A stretch of DNA of 64,000 bases from Polyangiaceae bacterium. GTDB lineage: Bacteria > Myxococcota_A > Polyangia > Polyangiales > Polyangiaceae. The DNA lies in NCBI GenBank assembly GCA_016712345.1, contig JADJRH010000001.1, positions 2,976,001-3,040,000 of the forward strand, read 5' to 3'. Made by a program: the position numbers and the translations under genes. The notes beneath the pieces were generated by a model. It saw nothing but the letters and a program-made list of their open reading frames with translations. It searched no databases and was not told where the DNA came from. Shown here one piece after another: positions 33,523-42,767 of this stretch. Each line of letters starts with the position of its first letter. Within the stretch, counting starts at the first letter, position 1.

Positions 33523-35337
33523 GTGATGCTGTCCGACAGCATGAGCGTCCTGCACAAGATCCCGCCGTTGGTTTCTGCTTTGGCGTTCGGTTACGGGGTA
33601 GGCATGTCGGCCCCCGAGTCGACGATCACCTCGATGAACGCGGCGGTTGTTGCATATCAGGGCAAAGTGCCGGATCGCACGATCGTTGCGGCTGCGGCCT
33701 CGCCGTCATCGGCGCCGATGCGTACACAGTACGGCGGCGGCGAGTCACAAGAGCTTGCTCTCATGAGGCGCGCGGCGGAAAGCGATCGCGAGGGCTCGTC
33801 GTGCGATCTCAACCGCCCGAGCTACTCGAAGTCGCCTCGTTTTGAGTCGCGTCCCGATGGATTTGCGGACGACGCGGACGAGCTGGATGGACCGGGTGTC
33901 GACGCGCTCTCGCGATTGCAGATGCCCGATTTGAAGGTGTCGATCTCGCGACGCACGCTCAAATACGTGCGCTTCTTCGCGAAGACGGATCGCGGTCGCG
34001 GGATGTTTGAAACGTGGCTTCGTCGGAGCGGCCGTTATCAGGATCTCATTCAATCGGAGCTTCGCAAGCGCCACCTGCCCGAAGATCTCATCTGGGTTTC
34101 GATGATCGAAAGCGGATTTGATGCGCGCGCCAAGTCGCCGGCCGGCGCTGTGGGCTTGTGGCAGTTCATGCCCGCCACCGGCAAGGTGTACGGATTGGAC
34201 CAAAACAAATACATCGATCAGCGCAAAAATCCGCGACTTGCGACGCAGGCGGCGGCGCACCATCTCCGCGATTTGTTCCTGCGCTTTCAGAATTGGGATC
34301 TCGCGCTGGCGGCGTACAACATGGGCTACGAGCAGCTGCTCGATCGCATCGATCGGTACGGGACGACCGACTTCAACGAGCTGGTTCGACAAGACGCGCT
34401 TCCTTCCGAAACGGCAACGTACGTTCCCAAGATTGCGGCGGCGGCGATCGTTGCGAACAACCTCGATCGCTTCGGGTTTGACAACGTGGAGATGATGCGT
34501 CCGGCCGACACAGCCGAAGTTGCGGTTCCACCCGGTACGCCGCTCAAGTTGATCGCCAAGGCGGCGGGCGTTTCAACGTCGGTCATTCGCAACCTCAATC
34601 CCGACGTTCTCAGCGAAAAAATGCCTCCCGGTCGCGGTGATTTCCTCGTGCTTATTCCTTCCGATTCGCTCTCGCGCGCTCGGGTCACGCTTCCCGCTTT
34701 GATCGACAACGAGCCGATCGAGTCGGACGCAACGGTGCTCGATCCGGTGGATCTGCTCGGCGGGCGCGCGTTCAGGCCTCGCAACTCCGACGGCGATGAA
34801 AGCCTTCTTTCGCTTTTGCCCAAGCCGAAGCGACGTCACTCCATGCGCGACGATCTCGAATCGCTGTCGGATGGTGACGACGACCCGTCGGATTCACCGC
34901 GCGCGCGCAAAGGTCGCGAAACGGTGATGTATCGCGTTGGACCCGGCGAAACGCTCCTGGGCATTGCAAAACAATTCGCCGTGGACGTGGAAGATGTGGC
35001 CCGCGAAAATCACATCGATGTGGGCGACGCGTTGAAGGTGGGCCAGCTCATTCGGCTCAACGTGTCGAAAGAGGCGGTAAACAAGGCCGCTTCGGAGAAG
35101 GCCGCAGCCGGCGCGTCCGATTCGAGCGACGGCGAGAAGCTTCGAACGCGCGACCGCAAGGGCGAGCCGAAAGAAAAGTCTGACGAGCATTCGAAGGGCG
35201 ACTCTTCAACGAAGAGTACACATCATCCCAAAGCGACTCGTCACGAAAAACTCGAACGAACCAGCGGCGACGACGCTGACACGCAGTCTCAAAAACGCGT
35301 CGGCGAAAAGAAAAAGACGCGCGCCAAAAAACACTGA
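33523..35337 (+). CDS. MltD-like lytic transglycosylase with LysM domain
   Basis: This exported murein hydrolase has an SLT domain at about residues 150-300. The catalytic Glu is in VSMIESGFDARAKSPAGA (about 194), followed by GLWQFMPATGKVYGL and the LALAAYNMGYE motif. A diverged LysM-like unit at about 333-380 (PGTPLKLIAKAAGVSTSVIR) and a clear LysM at about 467-510 (YRVGPGETLLGIAKQFAVDV) bind glycan. The last 80 residues are a Lys/Asp/Ser-rich charged tail. GTG (33523), ATG (33526) and ATG (33541) are all possible starts; the last gives MSVLHKIPPLVSALAFGYGV as signal peptide. It cleaves peptidoglycan; a part in fitting the neighbouring secretion machine through the wall is conceivable. Confidence 0.87.
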   Translation: MMLSDSMSVLHKIPPLVSALAFGYGVGMSAPESTITSMNAAVVAYQGKVPDRTIVAAAASPSSAPMRTQYGGGESQELALMRRAAESDREGSSCDLNRPSYSKSPRFESRPDGFADDADELDGPGVDALSRLQMPDLKVSISRRTLKYVRFFAKTDRGRGMFETWLRRSGRYQDLIQSELRKRHLPEDLIWVSMIESGFDARAKSPAGAVGLWQFMPATGKVYGLDQNKYIDQRKNPRLATQAAAHHLRDLFLRFQNWDLALAAYNMGYEQLLDRIDRYGTTDFNELVRQDALPSETATYVPKIAAAAIVANNLDRFGFDNVEMMRPADTAEVAVPPGTPLKLIAKAAGVSTSVIRNLNPDVLSEKMPPGRGDFLVLIPSDSLSRARVTLPALIDNEPIESDATVLDPVDLLGGRAFRPRNSDGDESLLSLLPKPKRRHSMRDDLESLSDGDDDPSDSPRARKGRETVMYRVGPGETLLGIAKQFAVDVEDVARENHIDVGDALKVGQLIRLNVSKEAVNKAASEKAAAGASDSSDGEKLRTRDRKGEPKEKSDEHSKGDSSTKSTHHPKATRHEKLERTSGDDADTQSQKRVGEKKKTRAKKH

Positions 35338-35362
35338 CGAGCCGAACCGGTACAGTGTGTCA

Positions 35363-35379
35363 AAAGTCCAGAGGACTTT
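35363..35379. other. Small hairpin between convergent genes
   Basis: AAAGTCC-AGA-GGACTTT forms a 7-bp stem in the 74-bp gap between the transglycosylase and the TPR-like gene. There is no U-tract, so terminator function is uncertain. Confidence 0.35.
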
Positions 35380-35411
35380 CGGCGCTGCCAACGTGTCGTG
35401 CTCAGCGCGCT

Positions 35412-36389
35412 TCAACGCGCGTGTGAATCGTCCGTGGCTTCAGCCGCCCATTGCGCCCAAGTGAACGCGCAGCGTGGGCTGGTTCGTTGTGTACCCCCGG
35501 AACAAAACGCCGCGTCGTAGGGCGGCCCCATCACGAGTACACCTGTCTTGCTTGCGAGCGGGTACGCGGTTCGCCAGATTTCATCGAACTGATCTTGGCG
35601 CTTTCGAAATGCGGCGAACGCTCGGCGTTGTTCCGCTTGATCGAACGCGTCTTCGTTTTGCGCCATTTTGTCCATGAGGGCTTTGATGTGGGCGCGCAGC
35701 TCTTCATCGTCGGTGCCCGCGAGCGCGTTTTGCAAAAATGTGATCGCCTGCCGGTTTTTGCCCGCTTTGCGAAGAAGTCCGAAACCGCTCAACGCCTGCC
35801 AACCAAACTGATTTTTGTCGCCGCCGAGTTCGGCTGCGCGCGCGAGGTACTCCGCGCCGTCGAGCTTCCATCGGGCCTTCTCTTCGGGATCGCTGAGGTA
35901 CGACGACGGCGCCATGAGGCCGATAAACGAGCCGGCCGCGATTAAGATCTCGGGGTCGTTTGGCAGATTGTGTACACCTCGCTCAAGCACAACGCGGGCC
36001 TGGCGGATGTCGTCTTCGGTGGCGCCTTTGGCGAGAAAAACGGTGAGAGCTTCGACAACCAGGTATGGCTCACGAAACGTTGGGTCGAGTTCGTTGATCG
36101 CCTCAATCTGTTTGAAAAGATTTTCGTAGCGACGCTTGCTCACCGAGTGGAGCCCCTGCTCAACGAGGACGCCGGCCCACAAATAATCGGCCATTGCAGC
36201 GCGATGTCCGAGCGACAGCCGAACGACCGCGGCGGGCGGGGGCAAAACGTACACATCGGACGTTTCTTTTACGAGGCGGTGCGTTTCGGCCGCGGGGTGT
36301 CGAACCAAGGTGATCAGCGGAATGGCCACCGCCCACGCGGCGGCCAACGCGGCAAGGTCGCTCCGCAGCGTTCGCGTTTTGCCGCTCAT
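35412..36389 (-). CDS. Membrane-anchored TPR-like protein at the end of the pilin cluster
   Basis: The protein of about 325 residues has an N-terminal transmembrane helix (SDLAALAAAWAVAIPLITLV) and helical repeats of the TPR type (YENLFKQIEAINELDPTFRE and ARVVLERGVHNLPNDPEILI). The C-terminal part has PPYDAAFCSGGTQRTSPRCA, with two Cys. The ATG at 36389 shares one base with the stop of the pilin-like gene upstream; a GTG at 36392 is also possible. This coupling suggests a function together with the pilins, perhaps assembly or surface display, but no known pilus protein matches. GTGTACAC occurs at about 35970 inside the gene. Confidence 0.65.
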   Translation of the reverse strand: MSGKTRTLRSDLAALAAAWAVAIPLITLVRHPAAETHRLVKETSDVYVLPPPAAVVRLSLGHRAAMADYLWAGVLVEQGLHSVSKRRYENLFKQIEAINELDPTFREPYLVVEALTVFLAKGATEDDIRQARVVLERGVHNLPNDPEILIAAGSFIGLMAPSSYLSDPEEKARWKLDGAEYLARAAELGGDKNQFGWQALSGFGLLRKAGKNRQAITFLQNALAGTDDEELRAHIKALMDKMAQNEDAFDQAEQRRAFAAFRKRQDQFDEIWRTAYPLASKTGVLVMGPPYDAAFCSGGTQRTSPRCAFTWAQWAAEATDDSHAR

Positions 36390-36883
36390 CACTCCACCTC
36401 GTGATCAACGAACATGCCCGGGAGCACTTTGGGTGACTGTCCAGGCAGTCGTTCGCCTTTCACTTCAAACGTGGACAACATGCCGTCGCCGTCGAGATCA
36501 CCGTGCGAGGTTGCTGTGAAACGAAACACTTGAGTGTTCGGGTCGAAGTCGGTGGTGAATTGAAACGCAAACGCGTGTGCTTCAGTAAAGCCGAATTGAA
36601 GGCTTTTCCAGGTGAGGTGTTCCCAAACTTCAGGCGGATCGGTGGCGCGCACGCCGCGCGGAACTTGGGCCGGCGTGAGGGGTGCCGACGGCGGAAAACT
36701 GATTTCGTGCGGATGTGTTTCTGCGTAGCCGATCGCGTTGGTGACCATGCGATCGAGTCCGTCGATGGGCTCGGAGAGTTTGGAGGCGCTGAGGTTTCGA
36801 ACAAAACCGGGAATTGCCACCGCAAGAACGCTGCCGACAACGCCGAAAATGGCTGCGGCCTGCACTGCGGTGAGCGCTCTCAT
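36389..36883 (-). CDS. Pilin-like protein lacking the prepilin cleavage motif
   Basis: The 164-residue protein starts MRALTAVQAAAIFGVVGSVL followed by AVAIPGFVRN, which aligns with the hydrophobic N-terminal helix of type IV pilins. It lacks the Gly-Phe cleavage site and the Glu at position 5. The C-terminus has HGDLDGDGMLSTFEVKG, closely related to GNLDGD...S.F...G in the two pilins next door. It is therefore a diverged pilin-family member, possibly held in the membrane and not polymerised. It overlaps the TPR-like gene. Confidence 0.65.
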   Translation of the reverse strand: MRALTAVQAAAIFGVVGSVLAVAIPGFVRNLSASKLSEPIDGLDRMVTNAIGYAETHPHEISFPPSAPLTPAQVPRGVRATDPPEVWEHLTWKSLQFGFTEAHAFAFQFTTDFDPNTQVFRFTATSHGDLDGDGMLSTFEVKGERLPGQSPKVLPGMFVDHEVE

Positions 36884-37112
36884 ACGATATTTCGGTTTTT
36901 ATCGATGTGCACGCGTCTGGCAAGGGAAACACGGTTTTGAATCGGGCGGCGCGAATGAAGCCGTGGAGTTTATGAAAGGCCCCGCCCATGGCGCGGGAAC
37001 CGCGACATTTGGGAGGGGCGGGCGCGCGGAACGCGCGCCGGGGAGGGCATTGGATGGGTAGGTGGCTGGCGTTTTTCTACTGCGCGCCCCGCTGACGCGT
37101 TCTCGCTGCGGC

Positions 37113-37841
37113 CTATTCGGCCTCTTTGTCGATAAACACCTGGGTGGAAACGTGGAGGTGTTTGCCAATGATGATTCCGGTGCGCGCGAAGGTGCTATTT
37201 GCGCTGTCGCCGTCGAGGTTGCCTTGTGCGGCGGCTTCAAAACCGTCGGCGCCCGGATCGGGGCCGCCGAGGGGGGGCGAGACGTAGCCGGCGCCTTTTA
37301 GGTATGAATACTGATAGTAAATGGGGCTTGTGAGCGAAAATCCCAGGCAGGTCCAGCCGTCGACGGTGGACCCTGTTTGGAAGTCTTGCCCGGCCCCGGT
37401 GAGCGGTTGGTATTTGACTCCCGAGGGCACAAAGTTGAGAGGCACTTTGTTGGCCGACCCACACAGGTTGTTGACTGCCGGTTTTGACGCCGCGCCGCCT
37501 GCGATTAACTCGGACTCCGCCAATTCACGTTCGAAGACGAGCGCCGACAACTTTGAGATTTCACCGACGGATTCTTTAGCTTCTGCTGTTTTTGCAGCCG
37601 CCAGATAAGAGCGCACTCCATAGATGGCGAGTGCGGCGAGCACACCGATGATCGCTATGACGATCATCAGTTCTACCAAGGTGAAGCCGGATGCTCTATT
37701 GGCTATTGGACGATGGAGGCGACGAGAAGCCAAGGAGTTGAGAGCGGCTGCGCGCGCTGAACGCGTGCCGAGGGCGCGCTTTGAATACGCGTTGTGATTA
37801 AAGCCTGAACGTAACTGATCGGGCGCGCGCAACTGACCCAT
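37113..37841 (-). CDS. Type IV pilin with unusually long leader
   Basis: The prepilin motif ASG|FTLVELMIVIAIIGVLAA is unmistakable. From the ATG at 37841, which has GCGGGAG upstream, the leader before the cleavage site is about 52 residues and rich in Arg/Ala; a TTG about 15 codons before the site would give a normal leader. The mature part has two Cys that could form the pilin disulfide (NNLCGSAN and WTCLGFSL), and the C-terminal GNLDGDSANSTFARTG. It begins 24 nt after the neighbouring pilin stop. It is a structural pilin candidate. Confidence 0.85.
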   Translation of the reverse strand: MGQLRAPDQLRSGFNHNAYSKRALGTRSARAAALNSLASRRLHRPIANRASGFTLVELMIVIAIIGVLAALAIYGVRSYLAAAKTAEAKESVGEISKLSALVFERELAESELIAGGAASKPAVNNLCGSANKVPLNFVPSGVKYQPLTGAGQDFQTGSTVDGWTCLGFSLTSPIYYQYSYLKGAGYVSPPLGGPDPGADGFEAAAQGNLDGDSANSTFARTGIIIGKHLHVSTQVFIDKEAE

Positions 37842-37865
37842 TGTTAAACTCCCGCAACACCCAGA

Positions 37866-38474
37866 TCATTCGTATTCGTCGTTGATGAAGACCTGAGTGG
37901 CAACCCTCATTTCACCGTTTTCTTGGGCACCGACGAGCGCGAAGACCGAAAATGCCACGTCGCCGTCGAGATTGCCTTTTGCGGCGGCCTCAAAGCTTTC
38001 ACCCGCGGGCACGACGGGCGCGCCGGTTAGACCGGCGGAGAACGGCGCCGAGCCTTTGGTGTAGTTGTATTGGTAATAAACCGCTTGGGTGAGCGAGAAA
38101 CGCAGGCACTTCCAGCCTGAGACGGCATCACCCGCGTCAAAGTCTTCACCCGGGCCGGTTTTGGGTTGGTATTTTACGCCGGCGGGAACAGCGGCCGGTG
38201 TGGCAGCTGCCGAACCGCAGAGCGCGTGGTTGGCGCCGGTGGACGATGCGCCGCCCGCAAGAAGGTCGCTCTGGGCGGTTTCACGCTCAAACGATTGTTT
38301 TGCACCACGCGCAATGGCGCCGACCGTGTTTTTGGCTTCACTGGTTTTGGCGCTGGCGAGATAACGGCGAACACCGTAGATGGCGAGTGCCGCAAGAACG
38401 CCGATGATCGCGATAACGATCATAAGCTCAACCAGAGTGAAGCCTCGTTTGCCATACCGTTTGTAGGCGCGCAT
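37866..38474 (-). CDS. Type IV pilin (PilA-type candidate)
   Basis: With the ATG at 38472-38474, preceded by GAAAGGGTC, the prepilin has a standard 11-residue basic leader (MRAYKRYGKRG) before FTLVELMIVIAIIGVLAALA. Glu5 is present. The mature pilin of about 190 residues has a Cys pair (HALCGSAA and WKCLRFSL) and the GNLDGDVAFSVFALVG motif. It is the most canonical pilin of the cluster and so the best candidate for the main subunit of twitching-motility pili. It is followed 24 nt later by a close paralogue. Confidence 0.88.
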   Translation of the reverse strand: MRAYKRYGKRGFTLVELMIVIAIIGVLAALAIYGVRRYLASAKTSEAKNTVGAIARGAKQSFERETAQSDLLAGGASSTGANHALCGSAAATPAAVPAGVKYQPKTGPGEDFDAGDAVSGWKCLRFSLTQAVYYQYNYTKGSAPFSAGLTGAPVVPAGESFEAAAKGNLDGDVAFSVFALVGAQENGEMRVATQVFINDEYE

Positions 38475-38611
38475 TGTCGTGACCCTTTCTTTTGTTACTC
38501 TCAATCAAACGAAAATGTGAATGGCCGTTATGAAAAGAGGATTGATCGATTGGTAAAGAAAACCACTAATCACACGGCAAATTCTATAACCTTTTAATGC
38601 CGACCAATACG

Positions 38612-39220
38612 CTACTCCATATCGTTTTCGATATAGGTTTCATTGGTCCATGACACGGCTGCCAGCAGTGCTTTTTGCGCATCGTTATCACGATTGCCGG
38701 CCGCCTGAATAACGTACCATTGCTCGGTTGGCTGCGGCAGCGCGCCGAGTTGCGTAAAGCCCTGCGGCTGAACAACGGCATCACTCGGCCCGCCGGCGAC
38801 GACCGCATATCCAAAGCGAACACCGGCGTCGGTTTGAGCCAAAAGGCGCTGCCAACAAGCGAAGTCGGGGTGGCCTGTTTGCACCCAGGAGTATTTGGCG
38901 CTCGTGGGATTGGCCATTGGATAATACGCCGTGAGGCTGCCGCCGCCCGGCGCACAACCGGCTGCACCACAACCCGAACATCCAAGGTAAACGTAGGAGT
39001 CAACCTTGTGTTGGGTTTCACCCTGGCGAATGAGTTGAACCATTGCCATGGCTTCTGAGGTGCCGGCGGTGGCAACCCACTTGCGGTAACCGACGATTGC
39101 AAGCGCCGCCAAAATGCCGACCATCGCAACCACGACAAGAAGTTCCACCAAGGTGAAACCGCGCGTCGAGGGTACGCGTTTGCCAAGCATCGGCAGTTTG
39201 CTTAACAGGGATCGTGCCAT
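38612..39220 (-). CDS. Type IV pilin, diverged third copy
   Basis: The 202-residue prepilin has leader MARSLLSKLPMLGKRVPSTR then G|FTLVELLVVVAMVGILAA with Glu5. The mature part differs from the other two pilins and has a Cys/Gly cluster YLGCSGCGAAGCAPGGG at about 80-95, which may form a tight disulfide-linked loop. It lacks the GNLDGD motif. It is first in the leftward pilin row and lies 148 bp from the NtrC-type regulator gene upstream. It may be a minor pilin. Confidence 0.83.
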   Translation of the reverse strand: MARSLLSKLPMLGKRVPSTRGFTLVELLVVVAMVGILAALAIVGYRKWVATAGTSEAMAMVQLIRQGETQHKVDSYVYLGCSGCGAAGCAPGGGSLTAYYPMANPTSAKYSWVQTGHPDFACWQRLLAQTDAGVRFGYAVVAGGPSDAVVQPQGFTQLGALPQPTEQWYVIQAAGNRDNDAQKALLAAVSWTNETYIENDME

Positions 39221-39367
39221 TGATCGGATCGTGTCAGAACCGGGGACGAATAGGCGAGATCTCGGCGGTTTTTTTTACTGGGCGGTTTTGGAGTGACCAA
39301 AAACGTCACTGGGTGGGGTGGGGGTGTGACGAATTTGGTCGCGTAGGTTTGCTGGGCTGACAAGCGC

Positions 39368-40855
39368 TCAAGGGCGCTTTTGTGTGCTGCGCTCTTCGTC
39401 ATCTGCATCGGGTTCGTCGGACCCGAGGCCCTGTTTTGCGAGCCGATACCTGAGAGATCGGAATGTGACGCCCAACAGTTTGGCGGCTGCGGTGCGAACG
39501 CCGCCCGTTCTTTCGAGGGCTTGAAGCAGCAGACGCCTTTCGACCTCACTCAGGACATCATCCAGCAAACATCCTTCAGGCGGTAGATCGGCCAAGCGCG
39601 GTGCCGGACTGGCCGGGAGCCCAACAACGCTTTTGGGGAGATCGCCGAGGCCGATGGTTGGGCCCGACGCGAGCGCCACAGCGCGTTCAATCATGTTTTC
39701 GAGTTCACGGACGTTGCCGGGGAATGTGTACGCATCGAGAGCGCGCACGGCGTCGGCGGTGAGGGCGCGCACGTCTTTGCCGGTTTCGTTTGCAAATCGG
39801 CGAATGAAGCGATCTGCGAGGCGAACAATGTCTTCACGGCGATCGCGCAGCGGCGGCAATTCAATGCGGATCACGTTGAGGCGATAATAAAGGTCTTGTC
39901 GAAATTTGCCGGATTGCACATCGGCTTCAACTTCGCGGTTTGTGGCGGCCAACACGCGAACGTCGACCGGCACTTCTGCGGATGCGCCCACGGGCCGCAC
40001 TTTTCGTTCTTGTAAGACGCGCAGCAGTTTTACCTGCAAAGGCAGCGGTAACTCGCCCACTTCATCGAGCAACACCGTGCCGCCGTCGGCTTCTCGAAAG
40101 AGCCCGAGTGCGCGCGTTGCGGCTCCGGTGAAGGCTCCTTTTTCGTGGCCAAACAGCTCGCTTTCCATGAGCTGCTCGGGAAGAGCACCGCAGTTTACCA
40201 CCAGGAACGGCGCACTCGCGCGATCGCTCTGTTCGTGAAGGGCGCGCGCAACACGCTCTTTGCCAGTGCCGCTTTCACCGGTGATGAGTACGGTGGTGCG
40301 CATGGGGGCCACTTTGGCGATGAGTTCGACAACGCGCAGCATGGCGGGGCTTGTGCCGAGCACCTGACCGCTGTCTTGGGCGAGCCGTTCAATTTGGGCT
40401 CGGAGGCGCTGATTTTCGGCGACGAGCGTGCTTTTTTCGAGCGCCTTGGAGGCAAGCGCCGTCATCTCCGCGGGTGAAAATGGCTTGGTGACGAAGTCGT
40501 ACGCGCCTTTGCGCATAGCTTCGATCGCCGTTTCAACCGTGGAATGCGCGGTGATGACAATCACCTCAGTGGCGGGATTGCGCTGTTTGGCAGCCGACAG
40601 CACGTCAAGCCCGGAGCCGTCGGGCATCATCAGATCGGTTAAAACAAGGGGGAAGGGCTGCGGGTTTTGGCGGAGCGCCTCCGTTCCCGAACGCGCTCCC
40701 GGAGCGACAACTACGTCGTATCCCTGGCGCTTGAACGCGATTTCAAGCATCTGTCGCAGGCCGGGTTCATCGTCGACGATGAGTACACGTGTACCCGTTG
40801 GAGCCGGGACGCTGCGTCGGTCGGTGGGTGCCGGGAGCGAGGACACGTGCTCCAC
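39368..40855 (-). CDS. Sigma-54-dependent response regulator (NtrC/PilR family)
   Basis: The protein has a receiver domain (VLIVDDEPGLRQMLEIAF, phospho-Asp in LVLTDLMMPDGSG, KPFSPAEM), an AAA+ domain (TGESGTGKERVARALHEQ, GAFTGA loop as EKGAFTGAATRALGLF, and Walker B GGTVLLDEVGELPLPL), and a Fis-type DNA-binding helix at the C-terminus (TAAAKLLGVTFRSLRYRLAK). It activates sigma-54 promoters after phosphorylation. Its place just upstream of the pilins suggests a PilR-like role, but no sensor kinase gene adjoins and I found no clear -24/-12 site ahead of the pilins. The start is a GTG at 40855 or 40846. Confidence 0.9.
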   Translation of the reverse strand: MEHVSSLPAPTDRRSVPAPTGTRVLIVDDEPGLRQMLEIAFKRQGYDVVVAPGARSGTEALRQNPQPFPLVLTDLMMPDGSGLDVLSAAKQRNPATEVIVITAHSTVETAIEAMRKGAYDFVTKPFSPAEMTALASKALEKSTLVAENQRLRAQIERLAQDSGQVLGTSPAMLRVVELIAKVAPMRTTVLITGESGTGKERVARALHEQSDRASAPFLVVNCGALPEQLMESELFGHEKGAFTGAATRALGLFREADGGTVLLDEVGELPLPLQVKLLRVLQERKVRPVGASAEVPVDVRVLAATNREVEADVQSGKFRQDLYYRLNVIRIELPPLRDRREDIVRLADRFIRRFANETGKDVRALTADAVRALDAYTFPGNVRELENMIERAVALASGPTIGLGDLPKSVVGLPASPAPRLADLPPEGCLLDDVLSEVERRLLLQALERTGGVRTAAAKLLGVTFRSLRYRLAKQGLGSDEPDADDEERSTQKRP

Positions 40856-40874
40856 GGTACCACGGGTTTGACCG

Positions 40875-41246
40875 TTAATTGCAGGCGCCCGAGCCGCTTG
40901 GTTGATCGATGTTTATTTCGTCGATGACGAAGTTGGTTCGGCTGCTCTCATCGTTTCCGAACTCTTGAGAGACCCACGCGGCGTCGCAAAGGTCGCCGGG
41001 GAGTTGAACAACCCATTGGCCGATTTGCTCCCGGTCTTCAAACACCACACCGGTGCCGGTTTCGTCGTTGAGGACCGTGACCATTGCACCGGGTTTGCAC
41101 GTTCCGGCCACTTGCCAAAGCCCGTCGTCGGTTTGAGTGACCGAATCGATGTCCGGCGGCGGCAAAGGCAACGTGGGGCTCAAACACGAGGAGCCCATTG
41201 TGCCGAGAAGCGCAATCCATCCAAGCCGGGCGAGAAAGCGGCGCAT
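40875..41246 (-). CDS. Small putative lipoprotein
   Basis: The protein of about 123 residues starts MRRFLARLGWIALLGTMGSS and has a Cys (SSCLSP) after the hydrophobic stretch, so export and possibly lipidation are likely, though the lipobox is not canonical. The mature part (WQVAGTCKPGAMVTVLNDET) looks like a small beta-sandwich of the Ig-like type. Two Cys pairs could form disulfides. An ATG four codons upstream is an alternative start. No clear partner gene. Confidence 0.55.
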   Translation of the reverse strand: MRRFLARLGWIALLGTMGSSCLSPTLPLPPPDIDSVTQTDDGLWQVAGTCKPGAMVTVLNDETGTGVVFEDREQIGQWVVQLPGDLCDAAWVSQEFGNDESSRTNFVIDEINIDQPSGSGACN

Positions 41247-41336
41247 CAAATGACCCATTGAGCATACCCTGTGCCCAGACGGCGCGCTTTCGATTTGCCT
41301 AAAAAGAGCGCGGATCGAGGTGATTTGGGCGAGGGG

Positions 41337-42767
41337 CTAGGCCAACCGGGTTGGCGCGGTGCGTCCATCGGTTTGCAGTACCTGCAATCGCACGCGCTTG
41401 GCGGCGGGGGGCAACGCGGGCGCATCTTCGTCGAGCAATTCACCCACGAGGTCGTAGTCGGCGGCTTGGGAGATGCGTACACGTCGCATTTCACCGGGCA
41501 ACGCCTCGCCTCCCGAAAGGTACACTTGGCCGTCGATATCAGGCGCCTGCCCGGGGTGACGTCCCATCATCACGTATTCGTGCTCATCGCTCGGGCCGTC
41601 GACCAATACCGTGAGTTCACGCCCGATCATTTCTTGGCTCTTTTTGTGGGCGATTTTGCGTTGGAGGGTCATCAGCCTGCGATGCCTTGAAGCGGCCACG
41701 CGCGCGGGCACCTTGTTTTCAAAGGTGAATGAGCGCGACGACTCTTCATCGGAGTAGCGAAAGACGCCCACGCGATCGAGTTCGGCCCACTTTACGAAGT
41801 CGTACAGCTCCTGAAACTCCGCGTCTGTTTCGCCCGGGTGGCCCACAATAAACGCGCTTCGAAAGGTGAGGTTGGGTACGCGTGCGCGCAGATCCGTCAC
41901 GATCTTTCGCATTCGCGCGCCGCCGTGACCGCGCCTCATGCGACGCAACATGGCGTCTGCCGCATGTTGAAGGGGCATGTCCACGTACGGGACAACGCGC
42001 GGATGGCCGGCGAGCAGTTCGATCAGCGGTTCGGTGAGCGTTTCGGGGTAGAGATAAAACAGGCGTACCCACACAACGCCGGGCACCTCGGCAACGGCGC
42101 GCACAAGCGTGGGGAGATCAACTCTCTCGCCGGCGGGAAGATCTCGGCCGTACGCGATTGTGTCCTGCGAAACGAGGTTGATCTCTTTCACCCCTGAATC
42201 AACGAGCCGCATCACTTCGGCCACCACGTCGGTCACGCGGCGCGATCGCTGAACGCCTCGCAGATCGGGGATGACACAAAACGAGCATGTGCGATTGCAG
42301 CCTTCGGCGATTTTCACGTACGCGCTTCCGCGAGGCGTGGAGAGCGTTCGCGGATCTTGGGCGCCGACAAGCCAATCGGCAGGTGTACCCACCAGCATTC
42401 GCTCGGCCTTTCCACCGAGCACTTGGCCGAGTTTGAGCATGTCGCTCGAACCCAGAAAGTGGTCCACCTCGGGCATTTCTTCGGCCAGTTCTTTGGGGTG
42501 GCGTTGCGAAAGGCAGCCCGACACAACGAGCTTTTTGCAGCGCCCCGACTCTTTGAGCTGCGCCATTTCAAAAATGGTGTCGATCGACTCTTTTTTGGCG
42601 TCACCGATGAAGCCGCAGGTGTTGACCACAATGACGTCGGCCTCGGCGGCGTCGTCCACGTGTTCAAAGCCCGATGTTCGGGCAACTCCCAACATCACTT
42701 CAGAATCGACCCGATTTTTAGGGCATCCCAAGCTGACAAAGTGGACGGTTTTTTGATCGCGGCTCAT
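41337..42767 (-). CDS. rimO: Ribosomal protein S12 methylthiotransferase
   Basis: RimO is a radical-SAM enzyme with two iron-sulfur clusters that methylthiolates an Asp of ribosomal protein S12. The N-terminal cluster Cys are in SLGCPKNRVDSE, VVNTCGFIGDAKKES and VVSGCLSQRHP. The radical-SAM triplet is CNRTCSFC. The C-terminal TRAM domain includes DGQVYLSGGE and VRISQAADYDLVGEL. The ATG at 42765-42767 overlaps the pyrC stop (ATGA), which fixes the start; the reading is open further upstream but inside pyrC. Length 476 is typical. Confidence 0.94.
   Translation of the reverse strand: MSRDQKTVHFVSLGCPKNRVDSEVMLGVARTSGFEHVDDAAEADVIVVNTCGFIGDAKKESIDTIFEMAQLKESGRCKKLVVSGCLSQRHPKELAEEMPEVDHFLGSSDMLKLGQVLGGKAERMLVGTPADWLVGAQDPRTLSTPRGSAYVKIAEGCNRTCSFCVIPDLRGVQRSRRVTDVVAEVMRLVDSGVKEINLVSQDTIAYGRDLPAGERVDLPTLVRAVAEVPGVVWVRLFYLYPETLTEPLIELLAGHPRVVPYVDMPLQHAADAMLRRMRRGHGGARMRKIVTDLRARVPNLTFRSAFIVGHPGETDAEFQELYDFVKWAELDRVGVFRYSDEESSRSFTFENKVPARVAASRHRRLMTLQRKIAHKKSQEMIGRELTVLVDGPSDEHEYVMMGRHPGQAPDIDGQVYLSGGEALPGEMRRVRISQAADYDLVGELLDEDAPALPPAAKRVRLQVLQTDGRTAPTRLA

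Noticed and set aside
39221..39367. A sigma-54 -24/-12 promoter ahead of the pilins, suggested by the adjacent NtrC-type regulator
   Set aside because: I looked for GG and GC ten bases apart in a TGGCAC-N5-TTGC context on the minus strand here and before 38474 and found no acceptable match.
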